A DNA stretch of 64,000 nucleotides from an endosymbiont of Galathealinum brachiosum. Its GTDB lineage: Bacteria; Pseudomonadota; Gammaproteobacteria; SZUA-229. The notes under the pieces are model-generated. The model ran no database searches. It was given only the letters and a program-made list of their open reading frames with translations, and was not told the origin of the DNA. The stretch spans positions 730,555 to 794,554 of the forward strand of contig QFXC01000013.1 in the NCBI GenBank assembly GCA_003349885.1. The letters are read 5' to 3'. Of the stretch, positions 27,858-37,066 are shown in pieces. Numbering within the stretch: position 1 is the stretch's first letter; the number at the start of each line of letters is the position of its first letter. Position numbers and translations under genes: made by a program.

Positions 27858-28886
27858 ATGCAAATCACTATAATACGTCCTGATGACTGGCATTTACATG
27901 TACGTGATGATGACGCACTTAAATACACAGTGCCTTTTACGGCTCATCAGTTTTCCCGCGCGATTATTATGCCCAATTTAACGCCGCCTAATATCTCAAC
28001 CAGTCAGGCATTGGCATACCGTGATCGCATTCTTGCAGTTACCCCTGAAGGATCAGACTTCCGTCCTTTAATGACATTGTACCTGACAGATAACACACCA
28101 GCCGATGAAATTGAAAAAGCCAGGCAAAGCGGGCATGTTGTTGCCGTAAAATTATACCCCGCTGGCGCAACAACAAACTCAGATGCGGGTGTAACAGATA
28201 TTACAAAATGTTATAAAACACTTGAAGCATTACAAAAACACAATATGCCCTTGCTTGTTCACGGTGAAGTAACTGACCCGGATGTAGATGTATTTGATCG
28301 GGAGAAACAATTCATTGATAAAGTATTAACACCAACCCGTAAAGCATTCCCTGAACTTAAAATTGTCTTTGAGCATATCACCACAAAAGACGCAGTAGAT
28401 TACGTATTAGCTGAAGATAAATTCACAGCAGCTACCATTACACCACAACATTTACTTTATAACCGTAATGCTATTTTCAAAGGCGGAATCCGCCCACATT
28501 ACTATTGTCTACCCGTTTTAAAAAGAGAAGAGCATCGCGTTGCATTGAATAAAGCAGCCTCTTCAGGAAATACAAAATTTTTTCTGGGTACCGATAGTGC
28601 TCCACATGCACAAAACAGAAAAGAAAGCGCCTGCGGTTGCGCAGGAATTTTTTCTGCCCCTCTGGCTATTGAATTATACGCCCGGGCATTTGATGCTAAT
28701 AATGCATTAGACAAACTGGAAGGTTTTGCCAGTTTTTATGGTGCAGATTTTTACGGCATCGAGAGAAACACCGAAACGATAACTCTGGAGAAAAAAGACT
28801 GGGTTGTCCCGGACAGTTACCCTTTTCTAGATGGTGAGATTGTGCCTTTACACGCGGGTGAAACCGAGAGCTGGCAGCTGGTTTAA
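27858..28886 (+). CDS. pyrC: Dihydroorotase, class II
   Basis: PyrC closes carbamoyl aspartate to dihydroorotate in pyrimidine synthesis. The 342-residue amidohydrolase has the metal-binding WHLHVRDD (His12, His14), the carbamylated Lys in [31 protein letters not shown], and the catalytic Asp in FLGTDSAPH. The start ATG at 27858 gives the usual [15 protein letters not shown]-terminus; an in-frame ATG at 27819 gives an atypical 13-residue extension. A GAGG site lies about 12 bases upstream. The gene is followed by dispersed repeat element A. Confidence 0.97.
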   Translation: MQITIIRPDDWHLHVRDDDALKYTVPFTAHQFSRAIIMPNLTPPNISTSQALAYRDRILAVTPEGSDFRPLMTLYLTDNTPADEIEKARQSGHVVAVKLYPAGATTNSDAGVTDITKCYKTLEALQKHNMPLLVHGEVTDPDVDVFDREKQFIDKVLTPTRKAFPELKIVFEHITTKDAVDYVLAEDKFTAATITPQHLLYNRNAIFKGGIRPHYYCLPVLKREEHRVALNKAASSGNTKFFLGTDSAPHAQNRKESACGCAGIFSAPLAIELYARAFDANNALDKLEGFASFYGADFYGIERNTETITLEKKDWVVPDSYPFLDGEIVPLHAGETESWQLV

Positions 28887-28936
28887 CTGACGTAAAATTA
28901 TGTAATTAAAGAAATAAACTACTTCGTTCAATTTTT

Positions 28937-29078
28937 GGTGGTATTACAACAGGGAGGGGCAGACTTTTAAAAAAAGCCTTCCTCAACTTAAATAAAGCCA
29001 TAAACAGACAAGGTTAAGGCTTATATCACCCGGGGACAGAGATTCTTTATATCTCTGTCCCCTGTTGTAATTCCACAC
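28937..29078. repeat. Dispersed palindromic repeat, element A
   Basis: This intergenic palindrome lies between the convergent ends of pyrC and the TraB/GumN gene. The 12-mer ATTACAACAGGG (28943-28954) pairs perfectly with its reverse complement at 29060-29071. A second perfect 12 bp hairpin, GGGGACAGAGAT, loop of 7, ATCTCTGTCCCC, occupies 29032-29062. It shares the 14-mer CTCTGTCCCCTGTT (29053-29066) with element B at 32478-32491. No transposase is present. Confidence 0.75.
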
Positions 29079-29980
29079 TAATAAATCGGAGTAACCTCGT
29101 ACCCCTGCTGCTCAAGCAAGTGCAAAACACCTTCTTCTCCCGGTAAATGCAGCGCACCAATTGCGATAAAGGCATTCCCCTGTGTTAAAACAGGTGAAAT
29201 TCGTTTTGCCATTTTCACATTACGAACGTCTAACAGCTGATGCATAAACCGATCATCAACCTCTGAATCATCATACATAAATGCCTGTTGAATTCTCACC
29301 AGTTGCGCCAGGTCTCTACCTACATAAGCATTTAGCATCTCTGGTAACTGCGCATCCGTATTATCAATTTCTTCAATTGAACGATTTAACATCCACAACT
29401 GATCATCCATACTCATAGATTCAAATACAGCAACTTGCTCCTGCGCAGTTTCAAGCCCGGTTAATTTCACTTTTCTCTGGCTCGCTCGTCGATAAAGAAC
29501 CATATCAAGGGCAGCACCGCTCTGTGCCTGCTGGTCAGCAGGCATCATTAGCAACATTAACACTGCCCATGGTTTCATGTGCTTGAGAACATCTTCAGAA
29601 AGAAATATACGCTTATTTACCAAACTGGTGAGACGTTTATATTCCAGGTGCCCCATTACATCCTTTAATGTTCGCCCATCACTAAAAAAACTGGCACTTG
29701 CCATATAACCCATTGCTTTAAAGTTCATTAGCACTTCCATTACAAAATGATCCGCCTGCATAAAGGCTCGCTCAACCTCTGGAGCTAAATTAACAACTCT
29801 GGGATCGCCTACGTGCATCGTGCCATAAAGGTAGCTATCCTCCATTCCCTGCTTTTCAATTTTCCATAACAGGCCATAGGGGTGTAGAATACCCTGCCTA
29901 ACTTTTGACTCAGCGTAACTATTCTGCAAAGCAGTAAAAAGCAGCAACGTCAGAATTAACCATAATTTAATATTTTTCAT
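29078..29980 (-). CDS. TraB/GumN family protein, predicted secreted
   Basis: The 300-residue protein matches the TraB/GumN family: YLYGTMHVGDPRVVNLAPEVERAFMQADHFVMEVLMNF at the N-terminus and AIGALHLPGEEGVLHLLEQQGYEV at the C-terminus, with conserved His, Gly and Glu of the putative metalloprotease-like site. A signal peptide (IKLWLILTLLLFTALQNSYA) indicates the periplasm. The ATG at 29980 is preferred to an upstream in-frame ATG at 30022, because it starts the signal sequence. It shares a 42 bp divergent region with rnt. The biochemical function of the family is uncertain. Confidence 0.85.
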   Translation of the reverse strand: MKNIKLWLILTLLLFTALQNSYAESKVRQGILHPYGLLWKIEKQGMEDSYLYGTMHVGDPRVVNLAPEVERAFMQADHFVMEVLMNFKAMGYMASASFFSDGRTLKDVMGHLEYKRLTSLVNKRIFLSEDVLKHMKPWAVLMLLMMPADQQAQSGAALDMVLYRRASQRKVKLTGLETAQEQVAVFESMSMDDQLWMLNRSIEEIDNTDAQLPEMLNAYVGRDLAQLVRIQQAFMYDDSEVDDRFMHQLLDVRNVKMAKRISPVLTQGNAFIAIGALHLPGEEGVLHLLEQQGYEVTPIY

Positions 29981-30022
29981 ACGTAAAATATATAATAACT
30001 TACTAAAAGAATCATCACCCAT

Positions 30023-30673
30023 ATGAGTACAGACACAAATAAACCAACACCTATGTCACGACGCTTCAGAGGTTTTATGCCTGTAGTTATCGATGTTGAG
30101 ACAGGGGGGTTTAATGCAAAAAAAGATGCTTTACTGGAAGTTGCAGCCGCCACACTAAAGCTTGATGACAATGGCATCATAGAAATTGACGAGCAAATTT
30201 GTCGTCACATTGTTCCTTTTGAAGGATCAAATATGGAGCCTAAATCACTGGAAATAACCGGCATTGACCCTTACCATCCTTTTCGTATGGCAATTGCTGA
30301 GGCTCAGGCACTGGGTGAAATTTTTTCCTTTATTCGTAAGAGCCTGAAGAAAAATCAGTGTAAGCGCGCCATTATGGTTGGTCACAATACCGTGATGGAT
30401 TTAAGTTTTATCAACGCTGCAGCTGAACGCTGTAATATAAACCGTAATCCATTTCATCCCTTCAGTACTTTCGATACGGTTTCCTTTGCCGGTCTGGCTT
30501 ATGGCCAAACGGTACTTTCGAGAGCCGTTAAAGCTGCCGGGATTGAATGGGATAACGATCAGGCTCACTCGGCAAGTTATGACACACTAAAAACAGCTGA
30601 ATTATTCTGCACAATTATAAATCGCTGGCGCAGATCAACTGGCCTGGTATGGACTGCACAAGTCGACGATTAG
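30023..30673 (+). CDS. rnt: Ribonuclease T
   Basis: RNase T trims 3' ends of tRNA and 5S and 23S rRNA. The 216-residue DEDDh exonuclease shows Asp24 and Glu26 in VVIDVETGGFN, Asp126 in VGHNTVMDLSFINAA, and His182 and Asp187 in AHSASYDTLKTAELF. These match the family pattern, including the basic N-terminal patch that binds RNA. The ATG is 43 bp from the opposite-strand start at 29980. The following 187 bp to the cyclase gene hold only a weak hairpin. Confidence 0.95.
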   Translation: MSTDTNKPTPMSRRFRGFMPVVIDVETGGFNAKKDALLEVAAATLKLDDNGIIEIDEQICRHIVPFEGSNMEPKSLEITGIDPYHPFRMAIAEAQALGEIFSFIRKSLKKNQCKRAIMVGHNTVMDLSFINAAAERCNINRNPFHPFSTFDTVSFAGLAYGQTVLSRAVKAAGIEWDNDQAHSASYDTLKTAELFCTIINRWRRSTGLVWTAQVDD

Positions 30674-30860
30674 TGGTAGTATACGCCTCGATCGCCCCAC
30701 GCTGGTTACGGTATAACCAGTTCAAAAATAGTTTTCAGGGTGAATTAAGCTCAATTAACCGGGCAAAAGGGAAAGCTGTAGACCTTTATTAAAAAGGCAG
30801 GTTTAATTTTATTTAGACCACAGTTAAAAAAAATAGCTATAATTTGAGAAGGCAACTATC

Positions 30861-31883
30861 ATGGCACCAGCGTATGCTCGTCTATCCTATTTAGACAGCC
30901 ATTATAAAAAAAGGGCTAGAAACAAAGCACAAATGTCGAACAAAGACGTATCAATTATCATCGTAGATGACATGCAATTTAGCCGTGTGGTGATTCAGGC
31001 CGCACTTAAAAAAGCTGGATTCAGTAATATTCGTGTGGCATCACGAGCACAGGAAGCACTTAACATGATGGCTGATTTGCATGCCGATGTAGTGCTTGCT
31101 GACTGGGTTATGCCTGAAATGGACGGCCTTGAGCTCACAGATATTATTCGCCAGAAAGACGAAGAATTAGGCGTTTATACCGCTATCATTCTGTTTACGG
31201 CACAAGAAGGAATCGAACCACTGGTTGAAGCCTTTGACCGTGGCGTAGATGATTACATTTGCAAACCGCCCAATCCACATGAGTTAGCTGCCAGAGTTAA
31301 TGCATCTGCACGAATTGCTTCTCTTCAAAATGATCTGCTAGAAACCTCACAGCAACTTGAAGACACCGTAAAACACCTGGAAGAAATGGCGTTAACTGAC
31401 CCGTTAACCGGTGTCGGTAACCGCAGATTACTCACTCGACAAATGGAATACCATTTGCTCGATGCATCCGCTCGTCATGGCGGTGTATGTTTTGTAATGC
31501 TCGATATAGATCACTTTAAGAAAATCAATGATACCCATGGACATGATGTGGGCGATGAAGTTTTGATTGGTTTTACACGCCGTATAAGACGCACTGTACG
31601 CCCAACTGATCTGGTTGCTCGTATGGGTGGCGAAGAGTTTGGCATTATTATGCATTACACTCGCGCTGAAAATTTCCGCCATTCTACACTTGAACGTATG
31701 CTTGCCAGTATTAACCAGCGCCCGTTTAAAACATCTGTAGGCGACTTAACGGTAACCGCTTCAATTGGTGTATGTTTCTACAAAGGAGAAGGTGAACAGC
31801 CTTCTGTACAGGGGCTCATCAAATGTGCAGATGAAAAACTCTATAAAGCAAAAGCCAATGGGCGTAACCAGATAATATTCTAA
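30861..31883 (+). CDS. Response-regulator diguanylate cyclase (REC-GGDEF)
   Basis: The 340-residue protein makes cyclic di-GMP. The receiver domain has Asp81 in LADWVMPEMDG and Lys in ICKPPNPHELAARV. The GGDEF domain begins near residue 175 (MALTDPLTGVGNRRLL), with the active site GGEEF at 256-260 and a product-inhibition I-site RPTD (RxxD at 247-250, five residues before GGEEF). No partner kinase is adjacent. The ATG at 30861 has an AGAAGG site 8 bases ahead; a second ATG at 30933 lacks one. Gene order suggests it acts alone. Confidence 0.93.
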   Translation: MAPAYARLSYLDSHYKKRARNKAQMSNKDVSIIIVDDMQFSRVVIQAALKKAGFSNIRVASRAQEALNMMADLHADVVLADWVMPEMDGLELTDIIRQKDEELGVYTAIILFTAQEGIEPLVEAFDRGVDDYICKPPNPHELAARVNASARIASLQNDLLETSQQLEDTVKHLEEMALTDPLTGVGNRRLLTRQMEYHLLDASARHGGVCFVMLDIDHFKKINDTHGHDVGDEVLIGFTRRIRRTVRPTDLVARMGGEEFGIIMHYTRAENFRHSTLERMLASINQRPFKTSVGDLTVTASIGVCFYKGEGEQPSVQGLIKCADEKLYKAKANGRNQIIF

Positions 31884-31903
31884 AAATATCATCCGATTAC
31901 AGA

Positions 31904-31938
31904 CATAAAAAAACACGCTAAAAGCGTGTTTTTTTATG
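31904..31938. terminator. Bidirectional rho-independent terminator
   Basis: AAAAAAACACGC and GCGTGTTTTTTT form a 12 bp stem with a 5-base TAAAA loop, between the convergent cyclase (plus) and grxD (minus) genes. Both sides carry A/T tracts. Confidence 0.92.
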
Positions 31939-31959
31939 TTCAGGATATAGCGTCAGATA

Positions 31960-32274
31960 TTAACCAACCGCTTCATGTATCATCGTTTTAAGATCACCCT
32001 TCTCAAACATATCAAGGGTAATATCACAACCACCAATTAACTCACCATTTATATAAACCTGTGGGAAAGTCGGCCAGTCAGCATAACGAGGTAAATTCTG
32101 AAAAATCTCCTGATCAGCCAGTACGTTACAGTAACCAAATTCTTTTTCGCACTGCTTTAAGGCATCTACCGTACGACTGGAAAAACCACATGATGGAAAC
32201 TGGGGCGTACCCTTCATAAATATAAATACTGAATGTCCCTTAACTGCTTCATCAATCCGATCCATTACGTCCAT
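31960..32274 (-). CDS. grxD: Monothiol glutaredoxin (Grx4/GrxD type)
   Basis: GrxD-type proteins bind and deliver [2Fe-2S] clusters with glutathione. The 104-residue protein has the monothiol motif CGFS (Cys29 in GTPQFPSCGFSSRTV), the TVP-like FPQVYINGELIGGCDI segment and a glutathione-binding pattern. The ATG at 32274 is preceded by an AGAGGTGATG site. It lies between the cyclase gene and repeat element B. Confidence 0.96.
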   Translation of the reverse strand: MDVMDRIDEAVKGHSVFIFMKGTPQFPSCGFSSRTVDALKQCEKEFGYCNVLADQEIFQNLPRYADWPTFPQVYINGELIGGCDITLDMFEKGDLKTMIHEAVG

Positions 32275-32417
32275 ACATCACCTCTAAAATATGTTAAAAA
32301 TTTGTTGGTACTACATTGGGGCTATTTTACGGGATTCAAGTAGGTTATACACATGCTTGTTGAAGGGGAATTGGGTATGACAGCTATTACACCGAGGCGA
32401 GCGTTTTAAGAGTTACC

Positions 32418-32630
32418 AACTGGTGAGAGTGTGTGCTGTTTTGGTGTGTATCCATCGGGGACTGAGCATCTTTCCCGCTCTGTCCCCTGTTATGAAGCCA
32501 CCAAGAGATGACAGTGTAGCGAGTAGACTTCGTAGTGGTCTTGATGGTTTCATAACAGGGGACAGGGCGCAAAAAGCAGCGACCTTTCCCCGTTGGAGAA
32601 ATAACTGAACAGCGCACACTCTCACCAGTT
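32418..32630. repeat. Dispersed palindromic repeat, element B (with terminal inverted repeats)
   Basis: This 213 bp intergenic element lies between grxD and the amidotransferase gene. Its ends form a 23 bp inverted repeat with one mismatch (32418-32440 against 32608-32630, both with GGTGAGAGTGTG). Inner arms 32476-32496 and 32549-32569 pair at 20 of 21 bases. The arm 32557-32581 matches element C at 47842-47866 in the opposite orientation, 24 of 25. No coding potential beyond chance frames. Confidence 0.8.
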
Positions 32631-32664
32631 TATAAGTCTGTAAAATACCTGCTCCTGACTAACT

Positions 32665-34437
32665 TCAGATATTACGTTGTAACCACATCTCCAGTAATGC
32701 CAGATGCCACAGTTTACTGCCCTGTAGACGCGTATGATAACCCTCAGGATTGGCCAATAATTTTTCAACATAATCGGCTTGAAATAAGCCTCTCTGCCGG
32801 GCTGCATCACTGTGTAAAATTTCGCGCATAAAACCTAGAAACTCTCCACGAACATATTTAAGTGCAGGCACGGGAAAATAAGCTTTAGGGCGATCGATAA
32901 TCGGGTCAGGCACAATTCCACGAGCGATTTTTTTCAATACATGCTTGCCCTGGCTCTGTAATTTCATTTCAGGAGGCATACTGGCCGCGAGCTCTACCAG
33001 CTCATGATCAAGAAAAGGTACTCTTGCTTCCAGCCCCCATGCCATCGTCATGTTATCAACCCGCTTCACCGGGTCATCGACTATAAGAGTGGTTACATCC
33101 AGTTTTAAAACTTTATCCAGATACTCATCTGCATTACCTTTAGCAAGCAGATTTTTTACCAGATTACCCGTGTGATCCTCGCCCTGAAACTGTTTACTGA
33201 CCGTTTGCAAATACTCTTCATGATCACGATCAAAATAACGCGATGAGAAACGCGTCAACTCATCCTCACCCTGCGCTTCATGCATTTGTGGATACCAGAA
33301 ATAGCCGGCAAAAACCTCATCTGCTCCCTGACCACTTTGCACCACTTTAACTTCCTTGGCCACCTGCTCAGACAACATATAAAAAGCCACCGCATCCTGG
33401 CCCACCATGGGTTCTGCCATTACATCAACTGCATCTGGCAGATAATCCAGCACCCTGTCATTTCGAATAAAAAATTTATGATGCTCGGTATTATATCGAT
33501 CGACAATCAGGTCAGAGAACTCAAATTCATTACCTTTTTCTTCAGGCTGATCTTCAAAACCCACGGTAAACGTTTTAATATTCCCAACACCGGCTTCGGC
33601 TAATAAGCCGACTAACAGACAAGAATCAAGACCACCCGAAAGCAAAACACCTACGGGTACATCAGCAATGGTTTTACGCTTTTCAACCGCCGACTTTAGT
33701 GATTCATGTATAGCATCAGTCCACTCTTGCTCATCCATTTTCTCTGCTGGACGACAGGCACTTAAAGTCCAGTATTCACGCTCACTGAGCCCCCCATCGA
33801 TACTAAAACACATACAATGCGCCGGACGCATTTTTTTAATACCATTTAAAATAGTATGGGGAGCAGGAATAACTGCATGCAGAGTAAGCTGATGATGCAA
33901 ACCAACTGAGTCTATTGAAGTATCAATTTCGCCTGTTGCTAATAATGCCTGTGCATTTGAAGCAAACAAAAGACGCTTACCATCAAAACTATAATACAGG
34001 GGTTTAATGCCTAAGCGATCACGCCCCAGAAATAATCGTTGTTTTCGCATATCCCAGATAGCAAAAGCGAACATACCATGAAGCCGCTCAACACAGGCTT
34101 CACCCCATTCAGCATAAGCTTTGAGAATAACTTCTGAATCACCACTTGAAAAAAAATGATACCCCTTATCCTGTAATTCGGAACGTAACGCAGGGAAATT
34201 ATAAATCGTGCCATTAAACACTAATGACAAACCTAACTGTTGATCAACTAACGGCTGATTAGCATGTTCAGACAGGTCGATAATTGCAAGCCTACGGTGT
34301 CCCAGAGCGATAGGCCCATCAGAATAGGAGCCACCATGATCAGGACCTCGACGCTCTAATCGAGTCATCATTTTATTAGTTCGCGCTAAATCTGGCGCCA
34401 AACCATCAAACCTGAACTCTCCACAAATGCCGCACAT
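32665..34437 (-). CDS. asnO: Asparagine synthase-like glutamine amidotransferase, NAGGN-type
   Basis: The 590-residue two-domain enzyme has an N-terminal class II glutaminase (nucleophile Cys2, MCGICGEFRFDG, RRGPDHGG, VFNGTIYNFPALRSEL) and a C-terminal PP-loop synthetase (SGGLDS at 267-272). The wording of the N-terminal half resembles the amidotransferase of the three-gene N-acetylglutaminylglutamine amide osmolyte system more than AsnB. The partner synthetase (ngg) and peptidase are not beside it. It is flanked by mrcA (55 bp gap, same strand) and repeat B. If the osmolyte call is wrong, it is still a glutamine-dependent amide-forming enzyme. Confidence 0.78.
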   Translation of the reverse strand: MCGICGEFRFDGLAPDLARTNKMMTRLERRGPDHGGSYSDGPIALGHRRLAIIDLSEHANQPLVDQQLGLSLVFNGTIYNFPALRSELQDKGYHFFSSGDSEVILKAYAEWGEACVERLHGMFAFAIWDMRKQRLFLGRDRLGIKPLYYSFDGKRLLFASNAQALLATGEIDTSIDSVGLHHQLTLHAVIPAPHTILNGIKKMRPAHCMCFSIDGGLSEREYWTLSACRPAEKMDEQEWTDAIHESLKSAVEKRKTIADVPVGVLLSGGLDSCLLVGLLAEAGVGNIKTFTVGFEDQPEEKGNEFEFSDLIVDRYNTEHHKFFIRNDRVLDYLPDAVDVMAEPMVGQDAVAFYMLSEQVAKEVKVVQSGQGADEVFAGYFWYPQMHEAQGEDELTRFSSRYFDRDHEEYLQTVSKQFQGEDHTGNLVKNLLAKGNADEYLDKVLKLDVTTLIVDDPVKRVDNMTMAWGLEARVPFLDHELVELAASMPPEMKLQSQGKHVLKKIARGIVPDPIIDRPKAYFPVPALKYVRGEFLGFMREILHSDAARQRGLFQADYVEKLLANPEGYHTRLQGSKLWHLALLEMWLQRNI

Positions 34438-34492
34438 ATTTTTCTCTTTAATTTAAAAAATTATTTTGCTCGAGAGGAGACCGCCTGAGAAA

Positions 34493-37066
34493 TTAGAATA
34501 ACTGCTCAGGAATATCACCTTTATTCTCTGTATTTGCAGGCATTGAATCGTCTGCTACCTCAGTTGGAGCCAGTTCAGCACGAAACACCTCAAATACAAC
34601 ATTTGTATCCTTTGCATTTGCCAGCTCACCTGTTTCCGCATTAATTTTAACATTAACCAGACCTTCCGGTCGCTGCATGCTTGTTTCAGGCATGCCCTTT
34701 AAAGCCGTTCGCATAAACTCTATCCACATTGGCAGCGCAGCCTTAGAGCCCGTTTCATAATTACCCAATGACAATTGCTGCTGATCAAACCCAACCCATG
34801 CCGTACTCACGAGATTATGATTAAACCCGTTAAACCAGGCGTCTTTCTGGTCATTCGTTGTACCTGTCTTTCCGTGCAAATCTGAACGACCTAATGCTCT
34901 GGCCCTTCGGCCTGTGCCTCGCTTAATAACATCCTGCAGTATCGTATTCATAATATAAATAATACGCTCATCCACAGCCCTTTCAGCCTGTTTAGGTAGC
35001 TTATACCCCAGATTGGTTTCCTTAGAAACATCGCTCTGTGCATCAACCTGAGGCTCACTGGTATCTACATTTTGCTGCTGTTGTAACGCCTCGCTAAGCA
35101 ACTGCTCCTGTCTTAGCATTTCAGCCGCATCATCATCCTGTGGTGTAATACCCTGTTGTTCAAGAGGCAAAACAATACCTCTGGCTTTAAGCTCACAACT
35201 CACACAGGCTACATCCGGATCAGCCTCAAACAATACATTGCCATCAATGTCTTCTATTCGCTGAATAAAATAAGGTTTTACTTTATAGCCACCATTAGAA
35301 AAAACAGAATACCCTGCAGACAACTGTAGAGGACTGACCTCGCCACTACCCAATGCCAGAGATAAATCATGTGGCAGTAAATTAGAGTTAAATCCGTACT
35401 TTTTCGCAAAATTAGTGGCGTAAGCTACGCCAATTGAACGAAGGATACGAATAGACACAAGATTACGTGATTTAAATAATGCTACGCGCAATCGAGTTGG
35501 CCCAAAGAATTTGCCACTATAATTTTCAGGCCTCCAGGTCCCTTCAAGAACCGGGTCATGAAAAACTACAGGGGCATCATTTATTAACGTTGCCGCCGTA
35601 TAATCACGACTTAGCGCAGCACTATATATAAACGGTTTAAAACTGGATCCGGCCTGACGTTTAGCCTGTGTTGCGCGATTAAATTTACTATGATGGAAAT
35701 CATAACCCCCTACCAAAGCCTGTATCGCACCGTCATTTGAACGTACTGATGTTAATGCCCCCTGCACCTCTGGAATTTGTCCCAGCACCCATTTTCCATC
35801 TTCATTATATATCCGAATTATATCTCCGGCTTTTAAGATATCACCTGCCTTTTTCGGCTCTTCTCCCTGCCTGTTTCTATCAAGAAAAGGTTTGGCCCAC
35901 TTTAAACCTTCCCAGTCCAGATTAATGAGACGACCGCCCCTAAGGTAAACTCGAGCACCTAATTCTGTTACTTCAAGCACCAGAGCAGGATGTAAACCTC
36001 CCACAGTCCCTAGATCTTCTACTGCTTCACGCCATAAGATTTCAGATTCTTCACTGTCCAGCTCTATTCCATCCGGGCTTAACTCTATATTCTGCTTAGC
36101 ACCCCGGTATCCATGGCGTACATCATAAGCACGAAGCGCATGTCGCAAACTCATATTTGCAGCTCTCTGCAAGCGCCCATCTATTGTCGTAAATACATTC
36201 AAACCCTTAATATAGGCATCTTCACCAAACTGCTGGGTAATTTCCGAGCGTACCATCTCCGCCACATAAGAAGCAGAAACATCAACCGGTGAATCATGTA
36301 GACCGGCTGTTGCAGGCTTGGCTTTAGCAAAACGCATCTCTGCATCCGTAACATAATCCAGAGCCAACATACGTTTTAGTACATAATTTCGTCTGATTAA
36401 TGCACGCTCAGGATTAACAATAGGGTTGTATCGAGAAGGCGCCTTGGGCAACCCTGCAATCATTGCCTGCTGAGACAGATTGAGCTCTTCTAATGACTTA
36501 CCGTAGTAAACACGGGCAGCTGCCGCCACACCGTACGCACGATTACCCAGATAAATTTTATTTAAATAAAGTTCCAGTATCTGATCTTTCGATAACTGTT
36601 GTTCAATTTTTAATGCCAGAAAAATTTCATTCAACTTACGAGCAAAGGTCTTTTCCCGACTTAGATAAAAATTTCGCGCAAGCTGCATGGTAATCGTACT
36701 ACCACCCTGTCCACGTTTACCTGTTGTCGCTAACACCATTACTGCTCTCAATATCCCCTGATAATCCACACCGGGGTGTTCATAAAAGCGATCATCTTCC
36801 GCTGCCAGAAATGCATGCCTCAGACCAGCTGGTATATCATTTATCGCTTTAGGAGCACGACGTTTTTCCCCATACTCGGCAATCAGACCACCTTCTGAGC
36901 TGTACACTCGCAATGGAACCTGCAACTGAATATCACTTAAACCTTCAATGGAGGGAAGCTTGGGTTCGAGATAAAGATACAGACCAAGAAGGCTGGTAAA
37001 GCCCAAAACAATGACTGCGAACAAAATTTTTGAACTAATTCGAAGAAATTTTAAAAATTTTTGCAT
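34493..37066 (-). CDS. mrcA: Penicillin-binding protein 1A
   Basis: PBP1A is the bifunctional class A peptidoglycan polymerase-crosslinker. The 857-residue protein has an N-terminal TM anchor (about 14-32), a GT51 glycosyltransferase domain (catalytic Glu90 in AAEDDRFYEHPGVD, GGSTITMQLARNFYLS), an OB-like insertion, and a transpeptidase domain (active-site Ser in AGSSFKPFIYSAALS, KTGTTNDQKDAWFNG). A Gln/Asp-rich insert (about 655-700) interrupts the region before the final transpeptidase block. The gene is divergent from pilM across a 359 bp non-coding region, the standard gammaproteobacterial layout. Confidence 0.95.
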   Translation of the reverse strand: MQKFLKFLRISSKILFAVIVLGFTSLLGLYLYLEPKLPSIEGLSDIQLQVPLRVYSSEGGLIAEYGEKRRAPKAINDIPAGLRHAFLAAEDDRFYEHPGVDYQGILRAVMVLATTGKRGQGGSTITMQLARNFYLSREKTFARKLNEIFLALKIEQQLSKDQILELYLNKIYLGNRAYGVAAAARVYYGKSLEELNLSQQAMIAGLPKAPSRYNPIVNPERALIRRNYVLKRMLALDYVTDAEMRFAKAKPATAGLHDSPVDVSASYVAEMVRSEITQQFGEDAYIKGLNVFTTIDGRLQRAANMSLRHALRAYDVRHGYRGAKQNIELSPDGIELDSEESEILWREAVEDLGTVGGLHPALVLEVTELGARVYLRGGRLINLDWEGLKWAKPFLDRNRQGEEPKKAGDILKAGDIIRIYNEDGKWVLGQIPEVQGALTSVRSNDGAIQALVGGYDFHHSKFNRATQAKRQAGSSFKPFIYSAALSRDYTAATLINDAPVVFHDPVLEGTWRPENYSGKFFGPTRLRVALFKSRNLVSIRILRSIGVAYATNFAKKYGFNSNLLPHDLSLALGSGEVSPLQLSAGYSVFSNGGYKVKPYFIQRIEDIDGNVLFEADPDVACVSCELKARGIVLPLEQQGITPQDDDAAEMLRQEQLLSEALQQQQNVDTSEPQVDAQSDVSKETNLGYKLPKQAERAVDERIIYIMNTILQDVIKRGTGRRARALGRSDLHGKTGTTNDQKDAWFNGFNHNLVSTAWVGFDQQQLSLGNYETGSKAALPMWIEFMRTALKGMPETSMQRPEGLVNVKINAETGELANAKDTNVVFEVFRAELAPTEVADDSMPANTENKGDIPEQLF

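Noticed and set aside
30690..30730. Hairpin CTGGTTA / TAACCAG after rnt as a terminator
   Set aside because: Only a 7 bp stem, with no T-tract.
32387..32625. Several open frames of 60-76 codons on both strands between grxD and the amidotransferase
   Set aside because: They are produced by the palindromic repeat B and have no recognisable product.
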